Assembly (NCBI GenBank): GCA_009760855.2
Contig: WPIO01000075.1
Coordinates: 804,501-868,500 of the forward strand
DNA from: Cristatella mucedo
Lineage: Eukaryota > Bryozoa > Phylactolaemata > Cristatellidae
Direction of reading: 5' to 3'
Length of the DNA: 64,000 nucleotides
In this document: positions 1 to 11,290 of the stretch, piece after piece
How positions within the stretch are numbered: position 1 is the first letter of the stretch
Layout of the letters: every line of letters begins with the position of its first letter
Translations under genes and position numbers: made by a program
The notes under the pieces: generated by a model
Database searches by the model: none
Told to the model about the DNA's origin: nothing
The model's input: the letters and a program-made list of their open reading frames with translations, nothing else

Positions 1-538
1 AGTCCGAATCCAACTGGCTGAGTTGCAGAGGTTCGTTTTGCAATAGCAGTAGGTCAGTATACCTTCTCCTTGAGCAAGTCGGTAAGTAGTACAGCCATCG
101 CCAGAATATTCATATAAAGGCTTCCAGCAGTTACGCTGGTATTCAACTTGCACTGAAGCAGACGTAAAAGACAAGGCGAAAAGGTTAAATCGGCTGAAAA
201 AAGCACACGCCTACCTACATCTGGCAGCCAGAATAATATTAACCCATGAGCGCGACGGTTGAGACGAGGTCATGAACCAAGTAACAGACATGCATGCGTA
301 TCAGCATGAGAGAGAAACAGTGGCCTCTTGAAATATAAACACATGTGACTCACCCATTCGACCATCTTGTGGAATCTCGTGAACAAAGATTTGACACGAT
401 TTGTTGCAATAGACAGTGCGAAAACTGATCACATTCGCGGTATTGTCACATTTCCCGTCGCGTCTGCTGTCGCATTCGTAGCAAATTAATCGATCTAGAA
501 GATAGAGCTTACTCCAGTAAGCATTAAAGTTGAAATGC
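1..538. other. no recognised feature
   Basis: Mixed-composition sequence with short reading frames in several directions. None resembles a known protein and none has a convincing splice pattern. I see no gene here. Confidence 0.4.
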
Positions 539-539
539 G

Positions 540-695
540 GAGCTGGTTTGACCCAGTGGTTAAGGTACTCGCCCCGACCAAGGTCTGGCCGAGGTCCTGA
601 GCTCGTACCCAGTGACATATGTAAAGCGCCTGAATAGAGATCAAGTTCTCTTATGGCACTATACAAATGAATTAGTATCATTATTAATTATTAAA
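540..695 (+). mobile_element. SINE-2 copy (tRNA-like head, LINE-A-like tail)
   Basis: The 5' part reads like a tRNA-derived promoter (GGTTAAGG followed by CCGACCAAGGTCTGG, then a degenerate B box). It runs into 'TGTAAAGCGCCTGAATAGAG', 'AAGTTCTCT' and 'CTATACAAATGAATT', ending in ATT-rich sequence. The same order recurs on the minus strand at 42594-42752, 45108-45300, 54765-54870 and 61822-61925. The tail matches the 3' end of LINE family A (for example 27925-28003). Limits are approximate and no target-site duplication was confirmed. Confidence 0.65.
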
Positions 696-1995
696 AAGAA
701 TTTCGGGCTCGACGATGCTAGCCACCAGTTTTTGGCTGAATGCCCAAAGCCTAGAATACCGGTGGCTCATTTGCTCATTGGCCATCGACTTAATACGTCC
801 ATACGCCCAAAGGTTGAGCGCTTCTCTGAGGCAGGAAAAAGATTGACGAAGTCAATAGCCCAAGTCAGCGTAGTTACAATTATTCTAGAAGTTATTCTTC
901 GCACGTCGTGGGATATGCAAGAAAAACGTGAGGCTACGCTGGGCTTGCAAAAAACGAGAAGCTGTAGCTCCATGAGGAGACCAGTGCCGAGTCCAGCGAG
1001 AGCCGAGGAGGAAAATACTGACGGTTTGGCTAGATACACAGATAGTAATATAAAGAATGTGCAGGACTCAGCAGACTGTGCAAGACTCGGCAAGTGCTAG
1101 GGCATCACCAGTATGTGCAAGTAATATGTCACACAAATTGATATTTAACCAACGTCAGTCCGAAGAGGCGCCCACACTCCAGCTGTCGTCAACGCAGCAG
1201 CGCTTAGGATACTTGAGAGGTAAGGTAAGCAATCTGCAATCGGGGTCCGAAACTCTCGGTTCTTTAGAAGTAATAGCAATAGATTAGTACAACATCAGCA
1301 GAGAACTCAATCTCTTTCTTGGCAATTCGAACATGCCGTAAGGGAAGCACGATAAAATGATCAATCTTAACGTGCACAATGTCAACAAGCACGGTATGGT
1401 TAGCGGTGACAGTCTTCGGAGAATGAAACTCCGACGACTGTGAAGCGAGCCTTTTTTTAACCCGAAAGAAAAGCTGTGATTTCAACTAGCTGATCCTGCA
1501 CTTCGAGCGACGCAGGGCGACAGAGGATAGAATGGCGGAACCGTAAGGCGGAATCGCTGTTCTACTGCGACAGCAGCAACGGCAAGTGACGTCAAGCTGA
1601 CGTCTGAATGTCTGAAGCTGATCAGCCTCCTTCTGGAGTCAGCAGCCTGGCCAAATAGCAGCGCTCGGTTAACGATGAGGCATCAAAAGGAATTTCCCCG
1701 TTGGCATTTGAAAAAATCTCGGCTGACATTTAAACCCTAGTACTCCTGACCGAGACATCGGAGGCATTCCAATCCAAGCATTCCCGAAAGAGGTTAGAGT
1801 GACACTAAAGTGTGAGTAGCGACAGGCTACACGATTTTTGCAGTCGTTCAGATGCTTGCCTTCTCAGTGATGAAGTACAGGTTCGTTCCCCAAGACTATC
1901 TGGACGCCTGAAAATGCTGCTTTAGTCTTTACACGTCACAAAGGCTCCGTGGCTCCGTTTAGGCAGTATACCCGTAAGGTATGTATATATACTAT

Positions 1996-1997
<2 letters not shown>
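696..1997. other. no recognised feature
   Basis: Open frames exist (for example 612-1100 plus), but they begin inside the SINE-2 copy and show no domain. I see no supported gene. Confidence 0.4.
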
Positions 1998-2029
<32 letters not shown>

Positions 2030-2097
2030 GCACTATGTGTGCGTGTGTGTGTGCGTACGTGCGTGTGCGTACGTGCGTGTGTGTGTGTGTGTGTGTT
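1998..2097. repeat. (CA)n / (GT)n microsatellite pair
   Basis: About 28 bp of CA repeat is followed after a short spacer by about 60 bp of imperfect GT/CG repeat, so the two halves can pair as an imperfect inverted repeat. Reading frames across it encode only HTHT or VCVC runs and are not genes. Confidence 0.9.
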
Positions 2098-2346
2098 CGA
2101 CTCCGCGTATAAGAATATCGGATATAGGAATACTTCGCTTATAAGAACAGCAGTTCCGCATCCTACAGTTACTCTAGCTGTAGATTCACTTCCAATAATG
2201 GAATACCACAATGTAAGATATCAATATGTATATATCCACCTAGAAGAGTGACTATTTACCATTACGAGCGTAGTCTTAGAAGCAGAGTCGACTGTATTTA
2301 TAGAAAGATGAGTATAAGTAACTATATTTATATACAAGTATGAATA

Positions 2347-2473
<127 letters not shown>

Positions 2474-2477
2474 ATAT

Positions 2478-2861
2478 GCATATCCCTTGGAGACCGTGCC
2501 TTTAGTTCGTATGCTCCTAAAGCCTGGAGGTCACTCGCGACTTCCGTCATGATATCCCCTGACTGGACCACATTTTAAAAGAACTTAAAAACGCATGTAT
2601 TTACGACAGCATTCAGTGGGTCCCCGTGATTCGTCCTTCATGTGCTTTTGCTTTCTGACACTGTGCATGTTGCCACTAACCACACTTGCTTGCTGACCCT
2701 GTGCATGTCACCCCTAACCATGTTGTTTATGTTGTTTATCAAGCACGGTATTACTCACCATTCAATCGCGTTTCCCTTTGCAGCAAATGTTAAGTGCCTA
2801 GAAAGAGATTGATTTCTCTGAGGACGCTTTATCAAGTGCATTATTATTATTATTATTATAT
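2478..2861 (+). mobile_element. LINE family A, 3' fragment
   Basis: The copy starts in the C-terminal coding part (the 'FSSYAPKAW' segment shared with 27620-27660). It then contains the 3' UTR with 'GCATGTCACCCCTAACCAT', the conserved end 'AGTGCCTAGAAAGAGATTGA' ... 'TTTATCAAGTGC' and a terminal (ATT)n. Frame breaks show it is dead and 5' truncated. It parallels the longer copy at 26099-28003. Confidence 0.85.
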
Positions 2862-5049
2862 TTGCTTCATTCGTCCTGTTTGTTATACACCTGTTATCAT
2901 TGCAGTTATTTGAGCATAAACATGTGTTTGTGTTGCCATGTTGTGCCGCGAGACTGAAAAAATCGCAGGGAAGCATATATCAGAAGCAGCAGGTGTGAAT
3001 ACGAGTTTGCAGTGCGAAATCACAGACCGCTTGCTAACTTCAAGTTGGCGATCCAGGGGATTAGGAAATTGGGGTAACCTTTCCTCAAATAGGGTAACAT
3101 GAAATTTTGAGGCTAAGGGTGCTTAACAATTAAGAGTCTGCTATTACCACATCAAACTCTTGGGCTTTTTATATATTGGGCGGTGTAAATTATAACAGAA
3201 GATCAATAAATACATAAACCTATATATATATAAACTAAATCTTAATAAATGTGTTCACGAGTTCCATAAAAAATAAGTTTGAAGAGCTTTAAAGGGCTAT
3301 TAAATTTGACTAAAGTATATGTATTACAGTCTCGAAATTGAACATGTATGCTCAAACTACGATTAGGGTTAAGATCTTCAAAAAGTTATACACATATAAA
3401 AAAGTACATAACTCGAGTTTTTGTAACTGAGTAGTAAGTGTTATATTCTACTTGCTAATGCCTCAGAAGTATTCAAAAGAGCCATCATTCCATGCAAACT
3501 TTGCTTGTTACCAGGACAGGGATTAACTTTAAATTAATCATTTCGATGGGAAAATTTGAAAATTTCCGTCTTGCAGTGCCCGTTTAGAAAGAAGAAAAGC
3601 TAATGAATCAAAATTAACATTTATTTACTTTGAAGTTGGAAAAAATTGGTGATGCTTTCTGTTTTTTTACTTCCCTCTATCACCCTGCAAGTTCAACTCC
3701 TTGAGCCGATATATTAGAAGCTAAGCATTGCATTCGTTAAGACCAAGGTCTCTGATTAGATTTTTGAAGTTTGTTCTGGTTGTTGTAATACGGCACTCAC
3801 TCCTCAAAACCATCCGCGAAATTGGAATTTTGGATTTGCAACATCCTTCTCTCGCTTGCTGGGCTGCTTGCATAGCACCCTAATTTGCATAGCGCCCTAA
3901 TTTGCTTCTCTCACCTAAAGTTGGCTGATTCCTCTCCGAAGGGATGCGGCAGGGAAGCTAAGGGCTATTTGATATAATGGAATTGGGAATATGTTGATAC
4001 ATGATGGGAGGCAAACTATTGCCAGCTCGAAGTTTACGTGCACAATTAACATAACGGTTGCTGAAGTGGTCAGTCGGTTCCCACTAAAATCTTGCGATAG
4101 AAAACTTCACAGCTCTCTTTTCTCACCTTTACCAGCTCGCAAATATATCAGAATTATATACAAACTAAAGCACTACACAAAACACACTACCAAATAATAT
4201 ACAGAAAATTTCATCAAGCAAGCAGCAATTGTTCCCCTTACCTTCAAGAGCTCTCGCTTGCAGTCTTCGAAAGACAAAAGAGGTGCCAGATTTAGTCTTT
4301 ACCCACGAAAGCCATACTGAAGTACGATTTTCAGGCCTCGCATATCTAAATAGATGCTTCTACGGTGTAATCTTTTGATCCTGTCTTGATAAATTGTCCA
4401 AAAAACGTAGCAAATTGCATCTGGTGTGTTAGAAAAATCTGGACCCCAATCTCAATCAAATATGGCAATGCGCTTTTACCTTAATTTAGAATAACGCAAA
4501 CTAAACTGTGGGTTAAATGAAGGTGTAATAACACTTCGCTATCGATGCTAGTGTATCTTAAGTTCTACGTCTGACTATCTCTCACTGATTCCGTTGGCGG
4601 CACGTCTCATGCTTTATGTGCAAGTCTCACGTCAGTCTCGTGCCAAGCAGTATGACCAGATAATTTCAATCTATCGTAGGACTGAAAAAGCAACAAACAA
4701 CTCTGGTGGAAAAGTAGTTGTTTTCTGTTTATTGTAGGTGTAATAGGTACGGTAAAACACCGATAGTACCTGAGGACATGCAATTAAAACCTTTTAAGTA
4801 GCTTCATTCTTACCTTCCAATAAAGAGCTAAGATGGGTCCTAACAAACATTGCGCAAGCGAATCTCTCAAGTATTTGCTAGGTTTAGAACCCAGTATAAA
4901 CTACCAGGTGCCAAACTTTTAAGGATTTTCAAAATGCTACTGTTTTCCAAGTACAGTACATCAACTGGCGAAGGTACGACCCATTAAACCTCCGAGAACT
5001 GCAAGCGTGAATTTAACAAACTTTCAGTAACACTTAAGACACTTAAGAT
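2862..5049. other. no recognised feature
   Basis: AT-rich sequence with only short reading frames and no recognised repeat family or domain. 'CATAGCACCCTAATTTGCATAGCGCCCTAATTTGC' near 3870-3905 is a short tandem duplication. Confidence 0.4.
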
Positions 5050-5335
5050 TTGCCAGTACGTGCTCAATATTTAGTTGAACTGGTGCAGAGGTTTCAGCCT
5101 CCGGGTTCGCTCGGGTCCACTGACGACAATAAGTACGCCGCATCTCTTTTCTTTCAGATAGAGGCCGCTAAAAGCAGAATCTTGATCTCTACGGTTCCTA
5201 GATTGCGAAATTCACTCCAAAATTGTAACACAGCACTCTCGCTCTCCTGCATCCGACTCTGGCAACCCGCCATTTACATCCGCCCACCATTTACAGCCAC
5301 CGCCGTGCTTCTATTTCAGTGCTACGTCCTTCCTT
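5050..5335 (+). mobile_element. old LINE family B remnant
   Basis: The translation contains 'YLVELVQRFQP', a 'DNKYAASLF' segment and 'RLRNSLQN'. These line up in order with '[11 protein letters not shown]', 'DNKLAVPFL' and 'RLWNSLPQF' of the better family B copies at 6865-8259 and 16648-17805. It is much more diverged than the other copies and so probably older. No 3' tail is visible. Confidence 0.6.
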
Positions 5336-5379
5336 GACTGTCCTAAGAAAACTAGTACTTCATTCTCCTCGGTTCGTGA

Positions 5380-6200
5380 GATAATAAAAATAACAGTAAC
5401 ACACTTCTTAAAGCGCCCTCTGAGTACTCAATCTCTTCTTAGGTGATTTATATTATTTGCAAAGGAAGCACGATCGAATGGTACCGTGCTCAATAGGCAA
5501 CGAGAATACTGGTTAAAGGTGAAATGCACAGGGTCAGCATGCAAGTGTGGTTAGTGACAGCGTGCACAATGTCAGCACGCATAACCACATAAAGAATTAA
5601 TAACGGGGACTCATTACATGCCGTCACATATAGATGATTTTTTAATTTCTTTTTAAATGTGGTCAAGTCAGAGGATGTCGTGACGGAATTCGCGAGTGAG
5701 TTCCAGGCTTTGGGAGCATACGAACTAAATGCACGGTCTCTAAAGGGTTTGAGATTTGGAAGAGATATATGTAAACAGTCAAATTCCAAAGCTTAGCCTG
5801 GTTGGGGAGTAGATTTGACATATAGGCTGGAGCCAAAGAATGAAGGAACCTAAAATTGAGCGACAAAACTTTGAAGTCGATGCGTTGCTTGACTGGTAGC
5901 CAGTGAAGGTCGGCGAGAACTGGTGTGATGTGGCAGCTGCGACGCAGCTCACGACAGTCAAGCATAGCTGCAGAGTTTTGCACCAGCTGCAAACGCCTGA
6001 TTGCGTATGCTGGTAGACCAGCAAGCAGTGAGTTACAGATGTCGAGACGGGATGTCACAAGAGCATGGACCAACTTAGATGTGGTATCCGAGTCTAAGCA
6101 GCCCGAATTTTAGCGATGCCACGCAGTGGGAAGCAGGCAGACTTGACTGTGGAGCTGACGCGGTCGTCTAACGAAAGATTTAGTCTGTTGGCCTTCGTAA
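5380..6200 (-). mobile_element. LINE family A fragment, frameshifted
   Basis: On the minus strand it encodes '[20 protein letters not shown]', then 'DLHWLPVKQRIDFKVLSL', then 'DRAFSSYAPKAWNSLA', i.e. the segment after the reverse transcriptase domain of a CR1/L2-like ORF2. The parts lie in two frames (5663-6073 and 5490-5789), so there is at least one frameshift. The 3' end (5380-5450) shows the family tail in reverse ('AAGCGCCCTCTGAGTACTCA'). Confidence 0.85.
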
Positions 6201-6656
6201 ACACGTTGAAACACGTTTCTGAGGATGCGAGAGCTCGATGGAAGATTCTTTAAAGTAGTCCCAGCTGAGTTTTTGGGCGTTTGTGAAGATCGAGATAAGC
6301 GTCGAGGTACGTAGCACGTAGTAGCACAAACATTTTCAAGGAATTCAAAGAAGCGAAGGCGGACCCTTGCAACACAGTTAAGCAGCAAAGCCCTAAATAA
6401 AAATAGATAGCAAAATTAAAATTCCCCGGGTTCAAGAAATTTGCATTGCTACTTGCACCTGTAAAAATGTTTCCGATACGAGAATGCCGCACGTGGTCTC
6501 AAAACTAGTTTTTTTTTAACAACAAATTCCCTCTTCACCTGTCAAAGAATTACCCGCGAGAATATCTTAAAACAACCTTTAACTCCACCCACAACTTTTT
6601 TGATAGAAAAAGAAAGCTCTTACTCTACACCGACTCAAGCGTGGTCCCAAAAAATA

Positions 6657-6830
6657 CTTGCTGATTTAACAGCCTCTTTTTCGTACAGCGGCAGAAGAGC
6701 CCTAAATGTTATCACCACCACTTTTCAGCGGCAGTAAAGGATCGTTCACTACAGTATTCGAACCCGCGACCTCTGGAAGGAAATCTTGAAGAGCGGCCGC
6801 CTTACCTAGTGTGCCATCATAGCTCACCAA
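6657..6830 (-). mobile_element. SINE-1 copy (tRNA-derived)
   Basis: Reverse complement of a repeat seen five times in the window. It begins GGTGAGCTATGATGGCACAC, with the box A equivalent CACTAGGTAAGGCGG and box B GGTTCGAATAC, then 'AAAGGATCG', a short hairpin body and the end 'GAGGCTGTTAAATCAGC'. This copy is diverged in the central hairpin. Other copies: 10731-10919, 19222-19405, 21615-21802, 23893-24048. Confidence 0.8.
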
Positions 6831-6864
6831 ACCGAAACTTCGGCCGATCGAATAAGGAATAGAT

Positions 6865-8259
6865 TAGTCTCTCCTCCGTGTTAACAAGGACATTCTACAT
6901 GGCAACGACGACGGGAATGTCACTGCCCTTGCTCTGCTAGATCTGTCTGCTGCCTTCGACACCATTGGTCACGAAGTTTTGCTTGAACGATTTGGAACAA
7001 CGATCGGTCTGGCAGACGAAGCACTGGCGTGGTTTAAATCATACTTGTCTGATCGTGTTCAATCCGTGTCGTGTGGGGTCAGGTCTCAGACATGAGAAGG
7101 GTCACCTGTGGAGTCCCTCAAGGGTCTGTACTTGGTCCCTTGCTGTTCTCTATTTATACGCAACCTCTGGGAAAAGTGATTAAGGCCCATGGAATAGGAT
7201 ATCACTTCTATGCTGACGATACTCAGTTGTATTTGTCATTTAAACCGTCGGAATCTGCTGCAGCAACTGAGAAACTGAATGCTTGCCTTGCCGATATTCG
7301 ATCGTGGATGTCGGAAAACTTCCTGAAATTAAATGACGATAAAACCGAACTGCTTCTCATAGGACACCCTAAGCGTGTGGCTGGATTAAAAGGCTTTGCT
7401 GTTCTAATAGGTGATGCTATTGTGCGACCTTCACCACGTGCTCGTAATCTAGGTGTCGTGTTCGACAGCTGCCTCAATTTCAAAAGCTTCATTCAGAAGA
7501 CTGCCTCTACAGCTAGCCATCACATCCGATCACTATCCAAGATTAGAAGCTGTCTCCCACAGTGGCTTGTAAAAAATTTAACTAGCTCTTTAGTTCTGTC
7601 TCGGCTTGATAATTGTAATTCCCTTTTGGCTGGGCTGCCAAAGAAAGCTATTATGCCACTACAGCGGACTATGAACATGGCTGCAAGGCTGGTCTTCAAG
7701 TCCCAACGGTTTGAGCACGTGTCACCTCTGCTGAAAGAGCTAGGATGGTTGCCGGTTGAACAAAGGATACAGAGCAAAGTTCTTACGCTGACCCACAAGG
7801 CCCGCCATGGCTTGGCTCCTTCGTACCTAGCTGAACTGCTGCATCAGTTTCAGCCTGTTCGCGCTCTCAGGTCCTGTGTGCACAATAAATTAGCTGTCCC
7901 ATTCCTCCGCTTAAAGACAGTTGGCGACAGAAGCTTTAGCTCTGCAGGTCCTAGACTGTGGAACTCACTTCCACAATTCTTACGCAACGACATCTACTCT
8001 CCAACTGCCGACTATGGCACATCTTTTTCAGCGGTCCTGAACTGCTACTTCTATGCTACTCACTACCGCAACTGCTCTCCTAACTCTGCTGTGCTTCTCA
8101 CTTTCACTTTGTTGCGTGAGACGAAGTCTGTTGGCTACCGAATGCGTACCGAAAGCGGCTTAGGCTGTGAGTGCGCTATACAAAACTTTCCTGCGTAACA
8201 CCCACATGGTGTTTTTGACTTTGTGGAGTTACTGACGGAGATACATTACATTACATTAG
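6865..8259 (+). mobile_element. LINE family B copy, 5' truncated
   Basis: A CR1/L2-like non-LTR retrotransposon. It encodes, in order, 'LLDLSAAFDTI' (split frame), '[13 protein letters not shown]', '[19 protein letters not shown]', the catalytic 'FYADDTQLY', '[16 protein letters not shown]', and the C-terminal '[16 protein letters not shown]' to 'RLWNSLPQF' region. The reverse transcriptase start is in a different frame from 7071-8198, so a frameshift lies near 7075. The copy ends in the 3' UTR 'TTACTGACGGAGATACATTA' followed by (ATTAC)n, the family's terminal repeat. It is inactive because it is truncated and shifted. Confidence 0.92.
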
Positions 8260-8529
8260 TTGGTCTTGGACAGCGGAAGGCTTAGCTTACTGGGGCTGTC
8301 AAAGCACTGGTGCTCCAGGGCATGAATTAGAGCAGCAGTCATGAAAAGCTCAAGAAAAACTCCACAAACGCATGTCGACAATTATCGCTCTTCCGTTTGC
8401 TAATAGTGAGGTCAGGAGTAACTTGAGGCTATGCGTAGACTTGAAAGTATTTAGGAAGATAGGAAGGAACTCAAGAACTTGAAAAGTCTTTTGCAAGGGT
8501 TAGTAGGATTATTTCCACATGGGAGTGCA

Positions 8530-9044
8530 AAATTATAATAACAAAAATAATTATAAATTGGTAAAGCACCCTCAGAGAACTCAATCTCTTTATGGACACT
8601 TTAAATTTTCTAAAAGGGAAGCAATATCAAGTGGTTAGTTTTAGCATGCTTAATGACAACAAGCATAGCGTGGTTAGAGATGATACTCACAGGGTCAGCA
8701 AACCAATATTGTTTGTGGCAGCATGCGCAGTGTCAGCACGCATAAGCACACAAAGGATTAATCAGTCGGACCCACCAAATGGTTTGATGAATAGATTTTT
8801 TTTTTGTTTCTTTTTAAATGTGGTCAAGTCAGGAGATGTCGTGACGCAATTCAGAAGTGAGAATAATGATTAAAGGCTCGGTCTCTAAAGGATTGGAAGT
8901 TCATACGAGGTTTAGGTAATCAATTAGGCTCCAAAAAGCAGGTGGCACTATGCTTACCCTGGTAAGGGAGTAGATATGATAGGCAGGCTGGTGCCAAAGA
9001 ATGAAGGGACCAAAAAGTGAGTGATAGAACCTTGAAACCGATGC
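8530..9044 (-). mobile_element. LINE family A, 3' half of a split copy
   Basis: The reverse complement begins with the family A tail ('AAAGCACCCTCAGAGAACTC' at 8563) and continues through the 3' UTR into coding sequence. It stops at 9044 in 'CTTGAAACCGATGCGCTG', where a family B element begins. The interrupted sequence resumes at 11105 ('GACGCGTTGCTTGACTGG'), so 8530-9044 and 11105-11290 are one copy split by insertion. Confidence 0.8.
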
Positions 9045-11094
9045 GCTGTATCTCCGTGTGTAACTCCACAAAGACTATGCCGGTGTTATGCAGGAGAATT
9101 TTCTATAACTCACACTCTAAGCCGTTTTCGGTACGCATTCCGTCGCCAACAGACTTCGTCTCACGTAACAAAAAGATAAAGTGGGAAGCATAGCAGAGTC
9201 AGGAGAGCAGTTGAGGTAGTGAATGGCATTGAAGTAGCAGCTCAGGATTACTGGAAAGGAAGAGCCAGTCGGCAGCAAAAGAGTAGTTGTCATTGCGTAA
9301 GAATTGTGGAAGCGAGTTCCAAAGTCTAGGACCTGCAGAGCTAAAGCTTCTGTCGCCAACGGTCCTTAATCGGAGGAATGGAAGAGATAATTGATTGCCC
9401 ATACAAGATCCTGAGGACACCTGGAGGCTGAAATTGGTGCAGCAGTTCAGCTAGGTATAGAGGAGCCAAGCCGTGGCGAGCCTTGTAGGCCAGCATAAGA
9501 ACTTCTCACTGTATCCGTTGATCAACCTGCAGCCATCCTAGCTCTTTTAGCAAAGGATACACGTGGTCAAACCTCTGGGAACTGAAAACTAGCCTATCAG
9601 CCTATCCATTTTCATAGCCATTTGCAGTGGCCCAGTTGTTTTTTGGTAACCTAGCCAAAAGGGAATTACAATAATCAAGCCGAGACAGAACTAATGACTA
9701 GTCAAATGTTTTGCAAGCCCCCGTGGAAGACAGTTCCTTATCTTAGATAGGGGTCGGACGTGATGGCTAGTTGTAGAAGCAGTCTTCCGAAGAAAGCTTT
9801 TAAAATGTAGACAGCAATAGAAAACGACACTTGAATGTGAGCACATGGTGATGGTCGCACAGCAGCATCCCCTATTAGAAGAGCAAAGCCTTCTAATCTA
9901 GTCACACGCTTAGGGTGTCCTATGAGCAGCAGTTCAGTTTTATCGTCATTTAGTTTCAAGAAATTCTCCTACATCCAGGATAGAATGTCGGCAAAGCCAG
10001 CATTTACTTTATCACTTGCTGCAGCAGATTCCGACGGTTTTAATGACAAATATAGCTGAATACGTTTAGCATACAAGTGATATCTTACTCCATGGGCCTT
10101 AATCACTTTTCTCAGAGGTTGAGTATAAATTGAGAACAGCAAGGGACTGAGGACGGACCATTGAGGGACTCTACAGCTGACCGGTCCGGTGGGTGAGAAC
10201 TGATTTCCACACGACACGGATTGAACACGTTCAGACAAGTACGAATTAAACCACGACAGTGCCTCGTCTACCAGACCGATCGTTGATCTCAATCGTTCAA
10301 GTAGGACATCGTGATCAATGGTATCGAAGGCAGCTGACAGATCTAGCAGGGCTATGGCAGCGACATTGCCGTCTTTGTTGCCACATAGAATTTCATTGTT
10401 AACACGGAGGAGAGCAGTTTCAGTGGAGTGCTGCCTCTTGAACTCCGATTGAAATGTTTCTGACATTTCATTCTTTCAATATGTGCTGCCATCTACTTAG
10501 CGACAATTTTTTCAAGAATCTCCGACAAAAAAGGAAGAAGGAAAACTGGCGATTGTTTGCAAGGACTTTTGTATCTAATCCGGGCTTTTTAAGTATCGGT
10601 CTAAAGATTTTCGATTTGAAGGACTTGGTTACGACCTCTTTTTCCAAAGAAGCATTAAAAATCTCGGATACGGCAGCGATAAGTTGGTCTGCCAGTGAAG
10701 ACCACTGAGATGATGGTTTAGGGTCTCCAGAAGGTGAACCGTAATGGCTCACTAGGTAAGGCGATTGCTTTTCACGACCTTGGCCCCGAGGTCGTTGGTT
10801 CGAATCCTGCAGAGGGCGATCCTTTATCGCCACTGCAAGCGGTGGTGATAGCCGTAAAGGCTCTTCCGTCGCTATAAAAAAGAGGCTGTTGAATCACCTA
10901 GCATTTTTTATAGTATAGAGTCTTCAGGAGATGAGCTATTTTTACTAGACATTATTAAAGTAGCCACATCGAACTCAGAAACCTCGGAAAATCTTTTAAG
11001 GAAGATTGCAGGTTGCGATTCCGCAACAGCTTTACTCGGAGGGGATTTATGGACGCACGAGTGTGTACAGTTTTTCAGTAAAGAAGGCTGACAA
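9045..11094 (-). mobile_element. LINE family B copy inserted in LINE A
   Basis: On the minus strand this is the longest family B copy. It encodes 'KSKIFRPILKKPGLDTK' upstream, then (10466-9969) 'FKRQHSTETALLRVNNEIL', 'LLDLSAAFDTIDHDVLLERL' and '[16 protein letters not shown]'. The expected GVPQG is RVPQW and YADD is eroded to YAKR. The C-terminal domain follows to the 3' UTR at 9045. Several frames and missing catalytic residues show it is dead. It splits a family A copy and is itself split by a SINE-1 copy. Confidence 0.88.
10731..10919 (+). mobile_element. SINE-1 copy inserted in LINE B
   Basis: Shows TGGCTCACTAGGTAAGGCG (box A region) and a perfect B box GGTTCGAATCC at 10797-10807, followed by 'GCGATCCTTTATCGCC', 'GGTGGTGATAGCC' and 'AGAGGCTGTTGAATCACC'. 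The flanks 'GTCTCCAGAAG' (10722-10732) and 'GTCTTCAGGAG' (10920-10930) agree at 9 of 11 positions and look like an aged target-site duplication. LINE B sequence continues on both sides. Confidence 0.85.
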
Positions 11095-11104
11095 CTTTTC
11101 GGCT

Positions 11105-11290
11105 TGACTGGACGCGTTGCTTGACTGGTAGCCAGTGCAGGTCAGCTAGAAGTGATGTGATGTGGCAACTGCATGTAGCAGCAGCGACGCTCACGACAGA
11201 CAAGCCTTACTGCAATGTTTAGCACCAGCTGTAAGCGCCTGCTTGCAGAGGCCGGAAGACCAGCAAGCAGTGAGCAACAGAGGTTAAGAA
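11105..11290 (-). mobile_element. LINE family A, 5' part of the split copy
   Basis: The reverse complement matches the family A segment encoding the 'DLHWLPVKQ' region and the stretch upstream of it. Together with 8530-9044 it forms one copy interrupted by family B. Confidence 0.75.

Noticed and set aside
7071-8198. 375-codon frame as a host gene
   Set aside because: It is LINE family B reverse transcriptase with YADD and a retroelement tail.
10741-10810. tRNA gene call from the A and B boxes
   Set aside because: The sequence continues into a repeated SINE body and exists in five copies; no cloverleaf with an acceptor stem forms.
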